Translations under genes and position numbers: made by a program | Notes under the pieces: model-generated | What the model was told of the DNA's origin: nothing | Seen by the model: the letters and a program-made list of their open reading frames with translations, nothing else | Databases searched by the model: none | Part shown: in pieces, positions 32,885 through 41,361 of the stretch | Numbering within the stretch: position 1 is the first letter of the stretch | Layout: each line of letters begins with the position of its first letter | Source: a bacterium D16-76 | Lineage (GTDB): Bacteria; Bacillota; Clostridia; Oscillospirales; Acutalibacteraceae | Direction: 5' to 3' | Length of the DNA: 64,000 bases | Assembly: GCA_009917445.1 (NCBI GenBank) | Contig: QZEE01000004.1 | Coordinates: forward strand, 1 to 64,000

Positions 32885-33150
32885 CTGTATTGCCACGGCA
32901 ATTAAAAAGCCGTCCTCGGTCCTATCCCGGTAGCTTACCTCAACGTATGTACCCAGCAGGCTTTCCACCGGGCAGCCCGGCGAAAAGCAAGGCGGCCAGG
33001 GCCCATATCCGTTTCCTATTCATAAAACTCCTAACCTTTCCTTTTTCATTTTCCATGAAGGCCTCAGCCCTCCTGCGTGGGGGCAGAGGCTCCCATAACC
33101 CAGGCTCTCCGGTGCAGGCTGGCCGTCTTAGACCGCATCCGCAATTTCAT
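32885..33150 (-). other. Possible small or decayed coding sequences in the 639-bp gap 32588-33226
   Basis: Two short minus-strand frames have good RBSs. One starts near 33150 (GGAGGGATGCCAT then ATG, 28 codons, basic). The other starts near 33023 (TTAGGAG, 27 codons beginning MNRKRIWALAALLFAG, like a signal peptide) and ends early; the next frame continues for about 28 codons (SLLGTYVEVSYRDRTEDG) to a stop near 32885, which looks like a frameshifted secreted-protein gene. Both lie downstream of the membrane-protein gene at 33227. Either tiny genes or a pseudogene. Confidence 0.3.
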
Positions 33151-33226
33151 ATGGCATCCCTCCTGGTTTTCCCGGCAAAGGCCGGCCCCGTCAATCCTGG
33201 GCTGGCCTTTGCCTGATTTTTCCCCT

Positions 33227-33637
33227 TTACCGTACCTTGCGGGCATCTATAGCCGCCAGCAGGAAAAGGACAGGCACAACAGCCGAGCATACCGCCGTAA
33301 CAGCCCGGTCCAGGGTAAAGTCGCCAAACAGCATCATTACCCCAGAAGCTGCCGCGGCCGCCAGGCCGATCCAGCCCAGGGTTACAGCCACAGAGAGCAT
33401 CTTCCGGCTACCGCCGGCGCCTTTCAGGCCGGTGAACCCGCAGCCCAGGTCAAACACCCCAGCGCAAAGGCCCAGCACCGTAGACACCCGCATAGCGGCC
33501 AAAGCGGTGCCCACAGGCGCCTGGCCTGCCGCGCCCTCCAGGGCGTTTGCCAGCACCAGGGACATAATGCCCACAATGACGGCCAGCACGCCCACCACCA
33601 GCTGTAGGATGGACAGGGGCTTCAACATCTTTTTCAT
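33227..33637 (-). CDS. Four-helix membrane protein, unknown function
   Basis: The 136-residue protein has four predicted membrane helices (about residues 8-30, 48-70, 79-103, 112-132) rich in Ala, Val and Leu, with a basic start (MKKMLKP) and end (DARKVR). I do not recognise a family; the pattern resembles small DUF4064-like or stress-related integral proteins but no signature is decisive. AGGAGGG lies upstream of ATG 33637. On the minus strand TTGACA occurs near 33740 with a poor -10 box, so the promoter is uncertain. Confidence 0.6.
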   Translation of the reverse strand: MKKMLKPLSILQLVVGVLAVIVGIMSLVLANALEGAAGQAPVGTALAAMRVSTVLGLCAGVFDLGCGFTGLKGAGGSRKMLSVAVTLGWIGLAAAAASGVMMLFGDFTLDRAVTAVCSAVVPVLFLLAAIDARKVR

Positions 33638-33968
33638 TCCATACCCTCCTTTCTGTTGGGGGATTCGTTATGATAAGCCCCGGCATGGCCAGGGCGTACC
33701 AGCAAAGCTAAGGGGCCCAAAAATGACAAAAAGATTACAAAGATGTCAAACCGTTTACAAAACAGCAGAAAGTGCCCATTTCTGGCCAAAAAATAGCCCA
33801 AAAACGCGGGCTGTAACAATTCTGTAACCGGCGGTTTTGCAAGATGACGCACCCCATCCTGCATTCCTACCGGCAAAGCCACCCCAGCAAATTGGGCTGG
33901 CCCCGCTTCTTACAGGCTCTTCTGCCTGCCTCAAAACCCGATAAAGGAAACATTCGTTTACCCTGTAT

Positions 33969-33992
33969 CAAAAATAAAGCGCCGCTTGGCGC
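33969..33992 (-). terminator. Terminator of the TetR-family gene
   Basis: On the minus strand GCGCC-aagc-GGCGC followed by TTTATTTTTG, about 95 bases after the tetR-like stop. The remaining gap 33638-33968 shows no other feature. Confidence 0.7.
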
Positions 33993-34085
33993 AGGTGAGG
34001 CAGAGAGAACAGTCTATAAAATAAATGTTTATTTTTTTCATATCGGAAAACGGCTCCTTACCCAGTAAGTGCGTTTCCCTATTAT

Positions 34086-34718
34086 CTATGGATTCCCGTG
34101 GCCCGCCCGCTTTTTCTTCCTTTCCGGCTGTTCCGGCAGCAAATACCCGCTAAGCCCCACCGTTAAAAACTGGAAAACCGTCTCTTCGGTTTCCTCGTTG
34201 TCCGGCAGATACCCTTCCACTACGTACTTGGCGTACATCACTGTGGTGGTGAGCACATGCAGCCATAGCATGTCGTACTTAATCTTATCCAGCTTGGGGA
34301 ACAGCCGCAAAAACAGCCGTACTATATCCGCAAAGGCGGAAAAATAATTCAAATCCCGCTGCTCGTAAAACTCCGGGAAAGCGGCGCTGTCCCGGAACCG
34401 ATGGTAGAAAACCGTCTCGTCCGGCCTGGCCAGCCAAAAGCGGAAGTAAGGCTGCCACAAGGTCTTCACCGCGCCCATGGGGTCTCTCAGCATGGTCAAG
34501 GGGTTCAGCCGTATGCCGTCAAAAATAGCGGCGGCCTGCTTGTCCACCAGGATGAAGCACTCTTCCATCAGCTGGTCTTTGCTGTCAAAGTACCGGTACA
34601 GCGCCCCAGGGGACAGGCCTGCCAGCTCGCTTATGTTCTGGATCCGCGCGCCCTCCAGGCCATACAGGCGCACAGCCCTTATAGCAGCCATAAGGATCCG
34701 GGTTTTTGTGTCATCCAA
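34086..34718 (-). CDS. TetR/AcrR family transcriptional regulator
   Basis: The 210-residue protein has an N-terminal TetR helix-turn-helix (RILMAAIRAVRLYGLEGARIQNISELAGLSPGALYRYFDSKDQLMEE, residues 5-51 approximately, given here as separate helices around GLEGARIQNIS and GALYRYFDSK) and a ligand-binding helical C-terminal half. The start is set at TTG 34718 because GGAGGG lies 7 bases before it; the upstream ATG at 34754 has no RBS. It has its own promoter and terminator. No transporter gene adjoins it directly, so the target could be distant or the gene may regulate itself. Confidence 0.85.
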   Translation of the reverse strand: MDDTKTRILMAAIRAVRLYGLEGARIQNISELAGLSPGALYRYFDSKDQLMEECFILVDKQAAAIFDGIRLNPLTMLRDPMGAVKTLWQPYFRFWLARPDETVFYHRFRDSAAFPEFYEQRDLNYFSAFADIVRLFLRLFPKLDKIKYDMLWLHVLTTTVMYAKYVVEGYLPDNEETEETVFQFLTVGLSGYLLPEQPERKKKRAGHGNP

Positions 34719-34766
34719 TAGCAGCCCTCCTTTGAAAAAATAAGGGTTTCCCAATTATTCCGATTC

Positions 34767-34795
34767 ATTATACACGATAACGCCGCCCTTTGCAA
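34767..34795 (-). promoter_or_regulatory. Promoter of the TetR-family gene
   Basis: Minus strand TTGCAA (34795-34790) and TATAAT (34772-34767), spacer 17. Confidence 0.75.
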
Positions 34796-34852
34796 CCATT
34801 TTAAAAAAAATAGGGGAGGGGCCGCCGCCGGCCCCAAGCCCCCCTGCTGCAA

Positions 34853-34886
34853 CAAAAAAGGCCGCCCCAGCCGGGCCGCCCTTTTT
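34853..34886 (-). terminator. Terminator of the ECF sigma operon
   Basis: An imperfect GC stem (GGC-x-GCCC with GGGC-x-GCC) flanked by an A run on one side and a T run on the other, about 20 bases after the anti-sigma gene stop on the minus strand. Confidence 0.6.
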
Positions 34887-34906
34887 GCAAAGTAGATTCC
34901 CTTGTT

Positions 34907-35641
34907 TTAAGAGCACCCCTGCCCGCCGTGGTGTGCCCCATGGCCTTTTCCGTGGCCCTGCCCGGGGGTGGGGGCGGGCTCGCCCGAAAGGGCCGCGATC
35001 TTCTCCCGTATCTCCCGCATGGTAAGCCCCTGCACGTCTTCCGGGGTGGCGTCCGGGTCCAGGGCCTGCAGCTCTAAAAACGCCCGGTACTTCCCGCAGG
35101 AGAGCCCGGCTTCCCGGGCGGCAGAGCCCTCGGCCCAGCCCCCCGACTGGCAGTGGACGTTGCGCCCCCCGCCCGCGCAGGACTCCACGTTGGCCAGGAT
35201 TTCCTGGCTGCGCTGCTCGTCGTCGCAGGCCACGAAGATAGACAGGGCCTCCCCGCGCTCCAAGCAGTCCTGCACGGCGGCGCTGGCCAGCAAAGCGGTT
35301 AGGGCCTGGGAGTAATCGGCAAAGAGCACCGGGGTGCTGCGGGCCAGCTCCCGGCCGCCGTCGTTGTAGCCCTCAATGCCAATGACCCGGTCAAAGCGGT
35401 TGACCGTAAGCATGACCGAAGGGTTGATGTCCAGGCTGATAGCCGACACCGGGGTAAAGAACAGCCCCCCGCCCAGCCCCAAAACCAGCAGCAGGCACGC
35501 CGCGGCGCAGGCCAGGGCCCGCATACGGCGGCGGCGCGCCCTCTGCCGCCCGGCCCGCCGGGCAACGGCGTCCAGGGTTTTCGACTTCAGGTCCTCTTCC
35601 GCCCGCAGGGCCGAAAAAGCGTTGTGCAGCCTGTCATGCAT
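34907..35641 (-). CDS. Membrane anti-sigma factor with RsgI-like extracellular domain and Gly/His tail
   Basis: The 244-residue protein has a basic cytoplasmic N-terminus of about 40 residues, one membrane helix (about 42-63), and an outer domain starting SAISLDINPSVMLTVNRFDRVIGIEGYN-type sequence near 68, the hallmark of the RsgI-like anti-sigma middle domain. It ends in a Gly/His run ([15 protein letters not shown]). It overlaps the ECF sigma gene by 8 bases, so it should hold that sigma factor at the membrane until an outer signal releases it. No zinc-binding ZAS motif is present at the N-terminus. The tail closely resembles that of the secreted protein encoded first in the operon, suggesting a shared metal ligand. 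Confidence 0.82.
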   Translation of the reverse strand: MHDRLHNAFSALRAEEDLKSKTLDAVARRAGRQRARRRRMRALACAAACLLLVLGLGGGLFFTPVSAISLDINPSVMLTVNRFDRVIGIEGYNDGGRELARSTPVLFADYSQALTALLASAAVQDCLERGEALSIFVACDDEQRSQEILANVESCAGGGRNVHCQSGGWAEGSAAREAGLSCGKYRAFLELQALDPDATPEDVQGLTMREIREKIAALSGEPAPTPGQGHGKGHGAHHGGQGCS

Positions 35642-36116
35642 CTCCGTCACCTCCCAGGCTTTCCCGCAGCAGTTTTTTTGCCCGGGCCAGCAGCGAATAC
35701 ACCGTGTTTGCATTTTTATGTAGGATGCGCCCGATATCCGGGGCCGTGTACCCCTCATAGTAATGCAGGTACACTGGGTCCCGGTATTTTTCGGGCAGGG
35801 CCAGCACCGCATCCAGCACCTCCCGGGTGTCCGGGGGGGCCTGGGCGGGCAGGTCGATCAGGTCATCCAAAGGCACCGTGCGGGACCGGAAGAAGCTGCG
35901 CAGCAGGTCCCGGCAGGCGTTGATGGTCACGCGGATAAACCATGCCTTCTCATGTTCCTCATTTTCAAACACAGCAGAGCTGAGGGCGTACTTCAAAAAC
36001 ACATTTTGAAAGACGTCCTCGGAATCAGCCTGGTTTTTCAGGTGGATCAGGCAGAGCCTGCGCACCGTGTCGGCGTGCAGCTCTATGGCCCGGGCTGTTT
36101 CCTGCTCGCTGCGCAT
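35634..36116 (-). CDS. ECF-type RNA polymerase sigma factor
   Basis: The 160-residue sigma factor has region 2 (ELHADTVRRLCLIHLKNQADSEDVFQNVFLKYA, about residues 12-45, shown by the ADSEDVFQNVFLK helix) and region 4 (LPEKYRDPVYLHYYEGYTAPDIG and NTVYSLLARAKKLL, 108-150), with no region 3, the ECF pattern. It is the middle gene of a three-gene unit, starting 11 bases after the His-rich secreted protein and overlapping its anti-sigma factor by 8 bases. It is therefore expected to direct transcription of its own operon in response to an envelope signal. The regulon beyond that is unknown. Confidence 0.92.
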   Translation of the reverse strand: MRSEQETARAIELHADTVRRLCLIHLKNQADSEDVFQNVFLKYALSSAVFENEEHEKAWFIRVTINACRDLLRSFFRSRTVPLDDLIDLPAQAPPDTREVLDAVLALPEKYRDPVYLHYYEGYTAPDIGRILHKNANTVYSLLARAKKLLRESLGGDGDA

Positions 36117-36127
36117 AGGGGTCAGGT

Positions 36128-36445
36128 TTAGCAGTGCCCGCCGTGGTGGCCGCCGCCGTGGTGGCCGCCGTTGCCCCAGCCATTGCCCTGGCCGCCGTTA
36201 CCCCAGCAGCCGCCATTGTTCCAGCCCTGGCCGTTGCCGGGGCACAGGGAGGGGTCGTAGTTGTCGCATACGCCGTCGCCGTTGGTATCTACCCAGCCGC
36301 CAAAGCCGTGGCATGTGCGGCCCATAGAGATACCGCTGGTAATACGGTCTATGGCCCAAGCGTGATGGCCACCGGCCAAAGCGCTGGTAGACGCCACGCT
36401 GATCACCAATGCGGCGGAAACGATACCTGCTAATACTTTCTTCAT
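36128..36445 (-). CDS. Small secreted Gly/His/Asn-rich protein with EF-hand-like motif
   Basis: The 105-residue protein has a signal peptide (1-24, ending SALA), a DTNGDGVCD calcium-loop-like motif (about 53-61) and a low-complexity tail of Gly, Asn, Trp and His ending GGHHGGGHHGGHC. His clusters and three Cys suggest binding of divalent metals. Its TAGGAGG RBS is strong. It is the first gene of the ECF sigma/anti-sigma unit, so it is either the sensor ligand or the main output. I know similar short secreted proteins with D-x-D-G-D-G-V-C-D repeats in Clostridia but no function for them. Confidence 0.7.
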   Translation of the reverse strand: MKKVLAGIVSAALVISVASTSALAGGHHAWAIDRITSGISMGRTCHGFGGWVDTNGDGVCDNYDPSLCPGNGQGWNNGGCWGNGGQGNGWGNGGHHGGGHHGGHC

Positions 36446-36562
36446 GACAAATTCCTCCTAAATATTTTTCCCACCGTTTTACCGGTTCTGCCATAAATAC
36501 GTTTGGAGAAGGCAAATCCGTGCACGGTTTTCCAAATTTTTTTAAAAAATTTCAAAAAAGCC

Positions 36563-38332
36563 TCAATCCTCAATCTGGGCGGTGTACAGGTGGTAGTATT
36601 TGCCCTGCTTTTCCAAAAGCTCTTCATGGGTGCCCATCTCGGCAATGCCCTTGTCGGCAATGTAAAGGATGCGGTCGCAGTTCTTGATAGTAGAAAGCCG
36701 GTGGGCAATGATAAAGGAGGTGCGGCCCTGCAGCAGCGCCTGCAGGCCCTGCTGCACCAGCTTTTCGGTTTTGGCGTCGATGGAAGAGGTGGCCTCGTCC
36801 AGCACTAAGATCTTAGGGTCTGAAAGCAGGGTGCGGGCAAAGGCCACCAGCTGCCTCTGGCCCTGGCTCAGCCGTGAGCCCCGCTCGTTTACCTGGGTGT
36901 CGTAGCCGTCCTCCATCTGGCTGATAAACTCGTGGGCGCAGACCGTCTTGGCAGCGGCAATGACCTCTTCGTCCGTGGCGTCCAGCCGGCCATAGCGGAT
37001 GTTGTCCATAATAGTGCCGGAGAAAATAAAGCTGTCCTGCAGCATAATGCCCATCTGGCTGCGCAGGGAGTGCAGGGTCACCCCGGCAATGTCCGTGCCG
37101 TCCAAAAGCACCTGGCCCCCGTTTATATTATAGAAACGGGACAAAAGGTTTACCACCGTGGTCTTGCCCGCGCCGGTGGGCCCCACCAGGGCAACGGATT
37201 CCCCAGGGCTTACCTGGAGGTTAAAATGCTCCAGCACGTTTACCGTGCCGTCGTAAGAGAAGGTCACGTCCTGGAACTCCACCCGCCCTTTTATAGGCGG
37301 CAGCTCCGTGGCGCCGGGGGCGTCGTCTACGGTGACGGGTTCGTCCATCATCTCAAAAATGCGTTCCAGGTAGGCCACGGCATTGATAAAGGTGTTGTAA
37401 AGGTTTGAAAGGTTCAGCATGGGCTGCCAGAACCGCCAGGCGTAAGAGGACAGGGCGATAATGGTGCCGATCTGCATGGCGGGCCCCAAAAAGGCCAGGC
37501 CCACCAAGTACATGGCCCCCACCACCCAGGTAGAGATGTTGTCCACCGACACCCAGATCAGCTGGGAGGTGTACTGGGCCCGCATCCAGGACCGGCGGTA
37601 GTTGGTGTTCAGCCGGTCGTAAATGCCGGCGTTTTCCTCTTCGCGGGTAAAGGCCTGGGTGATCTTCATACCGTCCAGGCTCTCATGCAGGTAGGCGTTC
37701 AGGTTGGAGCTTTTGTTGGAAACATCCTGCCAGGCCCGGCGCTGGGCGGGCTTTACCAGGAAGATCACAATAAGCAGCAGGGGCACGCCCGCCATCACCA
37801 CCAGGGACAGCCGCACATCGCAGATAAGCATGAAAATGGCAATGAGCACCAGGTTGAAGATTTCCAGCACAAAGTTGATAATGCCGTTGGACAGCGCGTC
37901 AGACACGCTGTTGATGTAGTTGATGACCCGGGTCAGAATTTTCCCGTGGGGCCGGTCGTCGTAAAACTGGAAGGGCAGCTTTTGCAGGTGGGCAAACAGG
38001 TCCTTGCGGATGTCGTAAATGATCTCCTGGCCCACGGCAATCATATACTGGCTGCGGGCCTTGGCAAACAGCACCGAGACGATAATGGCCGCCAGCATGC
38101 CCAAAGAGAGCAGCGCCAGCTCCCCATAATCCCGGTTGGGCACCGAGACGTTGATGCCCCGCTGCACCAACAGGGGCCCCAAAAGGGCCGCCGCGGCGGA
38201 AAGGGCCGAGTACAGCAGGGACAGCACCATTTTCTTTTTGTGCCGGCCAATGTAGGTGCCGGCCCGCAGCAGGTGCTTTATACTAAACGGGGTCTCCAGG
38301 TTTTCGTCCACGTCAAAGCGGTTGCGCGCCAT
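36563..38332 (-). CDS. ABC multidrug exporter subunit (catalytic-site half), BmrD/YheH-like
   Basis: The 589-residue protein has six membrane helices in residues 30-330 fused to an ATPase domain. Walker A GPTGAGKTT (about 383), Walker B LVLDEATSSID with the catalytic Glu, and IIAHRLST with the switch His are canonical, but the signature is LSQGQ instead of LSGGQ. It begins immediately after the stop of the partner half-transporter. Pairing with the partner's degenerate site gives one active and one inactive ATP site, the heterodimeric exporter type of BmrCD and LmrCD. The exported substrate is probably a lipophilic drug or metabolite. Confidence 0.9.
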   Translation of the reverse strand: MARNRFDVDENLETPFSIKHLLRAGTYIGRHKKKMVLSLLYSALSAAAALLGPLLVQRGINVSVPNRDYGELALLSLGMLAAIIVSVLFAKARSQYMIAVGQEIIYDIRKDLFAHLQKLPFQFYDDRPHGKILTRVINYINSVSDALSNGIINFVLEIFNLVLIAIFMLICDVRLSLVVMAGVPLLLIVIFLVKPAQRRAWQDVSNKSSNLNAYLHESLDGMKITQAFTREEENAGIYDRLNTNYRRSWMRAQYTSQLIWVSVDNISTWVVGAMYLVGLAFLGPAMQIGTIIALSSYAWRFWQPMLNLSNLYNTFINAVAYLERIFEMMDEPVTVDDAPGATELPPIKGRVEFQDVTFSYDGTVNVLEHFNLQVSPGESVALVGPTGAGKTTVVNLLSRFYNINGGQVLLDGTDIAGVTLHSLRSQMGIMLQDSFIFSGTIMDNIRYGRLDATDEEVIAAAKTVCAHEFISQMEDGYDTQVNERGSRLSQGQRQLVAFARTLLSDPKILVLDEATSSIDAKTEKLVQQGLQALLQGRTSFIIAHRLSTIKNCDRILYIADKGIAEMGTHEELLEKQGKYYHLYTAQIED

Positions 38333-40105
38333 TTAAACCACCTCCCTTTCGCTGCTGTCCCCGCCGTTTTGCAGCAGGAAGACTTCCCGGTAATAGCCGG
38401 GCTTTTGGGAGAGCTCTTCGTGGGTGCCCACGGCCGTGACCCGGCCGTTTTCCAGCACCACCACCTTGTCGGCCCGCTTGGTGGTAGAGATGCGCTGGGC
38501 CACAATGATCTTGGTGCAGGGGAAGGGCAGGGACGCCAGCTGCCCCTGGATGTACTTTTCGGTTTCCAGGTCTACGGCGCTGGTGGTGTCGTCCAGTATA
38601 AGCACCGAGGGCTTTACCGCCAGGGCCCGGGCCAGGGCAATGCGCTGCTTCTGCCCGCCGGAAAGGCCGGTGCCCCGCTCGCCTATAACGGTGTCAAAGC
38701 CTTGGGGCAGCTTTTCGGCAAAGCCGGCCACGTCGGCCATAAGGGCAAAGCGCTTGGCCTCTTCTTCGGACATCGAGCTGTCCCCGTAGGCAATGTTGCC
38801 GTCTACGGTGTCGGAGAAGAGGAACACGTCCTGTGTAGCCATGCCGATGGAGGACCGCAGGGACTTTACATCATACCGGCGTATGGGCACGCCGTCCAAA
38901 AGCACCTGGCCGCCGGTGGCGTCGGCAAAGCGGGGGATGAGCCCCACCAGGGAGGTCTTGCCCGCGCCGGTGGGGCCCATAATGGCCACCGTCTCCCCGG
39001 GCTCTACCTTCAGGTCGATGTGGGAGAGCACCTGGGCGCCGTGGAGCTTAAGGCTTACGTCCTGGAACTCCACCTGCCCCTGCACGCGGCCCTGGGGCTT
39101 TACGGCGTCGGGACGGGAGACAATGGTGGACTTGGAGTAGTACAGCTCAATGATCTTGCCGGCGCTGGCAAAGAACCGCTGCAAGTCGTTTAAGTGCATG
39201 CCCAGGCTGCGCATGGGCTCGCTGAGGGTCCAGGTAAGGCCGTTGAACATGGTAAAGGTGCCAATGGAGATGCGCCCGTTAATCAGGAAGATGCCCCCCA
39301 CCAGCAGCACCGCAATGGAAAGGGACTGGGACAGGGTCTCCACATAAGGGCTGAATTTCAGCCACAAAAGGGAGGCGGTCTTGTTGGCCTCCTTATAGGC
39401 CTGGTTCTTTTCATCGAACCGGGCGGTCTCGTAGCCCTCCCGGGCAAAGGCCCGCACCACCCGGTTGCCGGAGATGTTTTCCTGGGCGGCGGTGTTCAGC
39501 TGGGAGAGCTTCTCCCGCAGCTCTACATACAAGGGGTGCACCCGGCGGGAGAACAGGAAGGTAAGCAGGAAAATGAAGGGGGTGACCGCCAGCATGGACA
39601 GGGCCAGCAGCCAGTCCGCGGCCAGGAAGGTGACGGCCGTGGTGGTAAACAGCACAATGCAGTGGATCAGCTGCCGCACCGTAAAGCACACCGCGTGTCG
39701 GATCATGTCCATGTCGCCGGTCAGGCGGGTCATCAGGTCGCCGGTGCGGTAGGCGCTGTAAAAGGCCTGGTCCTGCTCCTGCATGTTCTGGTACAGGTCC
39801 CGGCGCAGCTCGTAGATGAGCTTTTGGGAGATGCTCTCATAGCTCATGTTGGTAAAGTAGCCGAACCCGGTGCGCACAAGGGTAAAGCCGATGAGCACCG
39901 CCACCAGCATCCCCAAGCGCTGCATGGATCCCGGGGCGGTTTCACCGGACTGCTGCAGGGGCTTGAAGACGGTGTCCATAATGTTGGCGGAGATCAGGGA
40001 ATTTCCCAGGGCCATAACGGCCAGCAGGGCGGCGGAGAACAGGGCGAAAACATAGCGCTTCCGGCTGCCGGCCAGCCGCGCCCACACCCATCTCAACTGG
40101 AACAT
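38333..40105 (-). CDS. ABC multidrug exporter subunit (degenerate-site half), BmrC/YheI-like
   Basis: The 590-residue half-transporter has six membrane helices and an ATPase domain with Walker A GPTGAGKTS and the consensus signature LSGGQKQR, but Walker B is followed by Asp (LILDDTTSAVD, normally Glu) and the switch His is Gln (VAQRIST). These are the marks of the non-catalytic nucleotide site in heterodimeric exporters. AGGAGG-like sequence precedes ATG 40105. It is the upstream gene of the pair, with a stop directly abutting the next ATG, so the two subunits are made in equal amounts. Confidence 0.9.
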   Translation of the reverse strand: MFQLRWVWARLAGSRKRYVFALFSAALLAVMALGNSLISANIMDTVFKPLQQSGETAPGSMQRLGMLVAVLIGFTLVRTGFGYFTNMSYESISQKLIYELRRDLYQNMQEQDQAFYSAYRTGDLMTRLTGDMDMIRHAVCFTVRQLIHCIVLFTTTAVTFLAADWLLALSMLAVTPFIFLLTFLFSRRVHPLYVELREKLSQLNTAAQENISGNRVVRAFAREGYETARFDEKNQAYKEANKTASLLWLKFSPYVETLSQSLSIAVLLVGGIFLINGRISIGTFTMFNGLTWTLSEPMRSLGMHLNDLQRFFASAGKIIELYYSKSTIVSRPDAVKPQGRVQGQVEFQDVSLKLHGAQVLSHIDLKVEPGETVAIMGPTGAGKTSLVGLIPRFADATGGQVLLDGVPIRRYDVKSLRSSIGMATQDVFLFSDTVDGNIAYGDSSMSEEEAKRFALMADVAGFAEKLPQGFDTVIGERGTGLSGGQKQRIALARALAVKPSVLILDDTTSAVDLETEKYIQGQLASLPFPCTKIIVAQRISTTKRADKVVVLENGRVTAVGTHEELSQKPGYYREVFLLQNGGDSSEREVV

Positions 40106-40297
40106 AGGGGTATCCTCCTTGCTGCCTGAGGCAGCGGCCCCCCGTAGGGCGGGGGGAGGGTTTGTTCGAAAAGCTCCCCCTATTATAGCGGACAGGGAGA
40201 AAAAAGGAAGGTCTTTTCTACAAAAAAGAAAATTTCGGCGTTCTAACGGATATCCCTCCGCTTTTGCGCGCTGATATGGAAAAGTTGGCCAAGGGGC

Positions 40298-40325
40298 ACC
40301 AAATCCCCCTGGCCGTCATAGTATG
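40298..40325 (+). promoter_or_regulatory. Sigma-K-like promoter of dpaAB
   Basis: AC (40298-40299), 17 bases, then CATAGTATG (40317-40325), fitting the late mother-cell consensus AC-N16/17-CATANNNTA except for the last base. Dipicolinate synthase is sigma-K controlled in Bacillus. Confidence 0.55.
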
Positions 40326-40381
40326 AGAGTGCCCGGCCTGTTTGCAAGGGCGGGCCATGGGGAGGAAGGGGTGCAAACCAC

Positions 40382-41251
40382 ATGGACGGACAAGGGAAAA
40401 ACAGCGCCTGCCACACCTTTGGGGTGGTGGGCGGCGATGAGCGCCAGGTATACCTGGCCCGGGCTATAGCGGCAGACGGCTGCCCGGTGTTGACCAGCTG
40501 CCTGGAAAAAGCGGAGGGCCTGCCAGGGCCCGTGCCGCTTGAAACACTGTGCGCCCAGGCAGACGTGGTCGTGCTGCCGCTGCCGGCCAGCCGGGACGGG
40601 AAGACCCTGTACGCGCCCCTAGCCGCCGGGCCCGTGCCGCTGGACGAGGGCTTTGCCGCCCATTTTGTGGGCAAGCGGGTGCTGGGCGGCATGGCCGGCC
40701 CGCTTTTGGCCAGCGCCGCCGGCTGGGGGCAGGTGGATTTTAAGGACTATTACCAGCGGGAAGAGCTGCTGGTAGGCAACGCCGTCCTCACGGCCGAGGG
40801 GGCCATTGGGGCGGCCATTGCCGGGCACCCGGGGTCTATAAACGGCGGGCGGTGCCTGGTGACGGGCTTTGGGCGCATCGGCAAGGCCCTGTGCGTCATG
40901 CTGCGGGGCATGGGGGCCCAGGTAGACTGCGCCGCCCGCAAGCCCCGGGACCTTACCGCCATAAAGGCCCTGGGCTGCGGCCCCGTGGGCTATGGGGGGA
41001 TCGGCGGGGGGTACCGGTTCATCTTTAACACCGTGCCCCATTTGGTGCTGGCAGCCCCGGCCCTTTCCAAGCAAAGCCGGGACTGCCTGCTTATCGAGCT
41101 GGCCTCCGCCCCCGGCGGCATCGACCTGGGCGCCGCCGGGCGCTTAGGCCTTACGGTGCGGCAAGAGCCCTCCCTGCCCGGCAGGGCGTCGCCCCAGGCG
41201 GCGGGGGAGCTGATCAAGGAGGCCGTCTGCCATATTCTGGAAGAGGGGTAG
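40382..41251 (+). CDS. dpaA: Dipicolinate synthase subunit A
   Basis: The 289-residue dehydrogenase subunit has a first nucleotide-fold segment FGVVGGDERQVYLARAIA and a central NAD(P)-binding motif LVTGFGRIGKALC (about residues 157-169), matching SpoVFA/DpaA. With DpaB it converts dihydrodipicolinate-pathway intermediate to dipicolinic acid, the spore-core calcium chelator. It is preceded by a sigma-K-like promoter and followed after 110 bases by dpaB. The start ATG 40382 has GGAAGGGG upstream. With spoIIGA-sigE and yunB it shows that the organism is a spore former. Confidence 0.94.
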   Translation: MDGQGKNSACHTFGVVGGDERQVYLARAIAADGCPVLTSCLEKAEGLPGPVPLETLCAQADVVVLPLPASRDGKTLYAPLAAGPVPLDEGFAAHFVGKRVLGGMAGPLLASAAGWGQVDFKDYYQREELLVGNAVLTAEGAIGAAIAGHPGSINGGRCLVTGFGRIGKALCVMLRGMGAQVDCAARKPRDLTAIKALGCGPVGYGGIGGGYRFIFNTVPHLVLAAPALSKQSRDCLLIELASAPGGIDLGAAGRLGLTVRQEPSLPGRASPQAAGELIKEAVCHILEEG

Positions 41252-41361
41252 GGCACGCGCCCAGGGCCGGGGGATTCTATGCCGCTTTGCCCCCAGCCCC
41301 CGGGCGGCGCCCTGCGCCGGGATCAAGGAGAACCTTATGGAAAGGAAGCTGGTAAAGCATT

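Noticed and set aside
37685-39193. 502-codon plus-strand frame opposite the ABC exporter genes
   Set aside because: It spans the junction of two real genes on the other strand and is a His/Gly/Gln-rich composition artefact.
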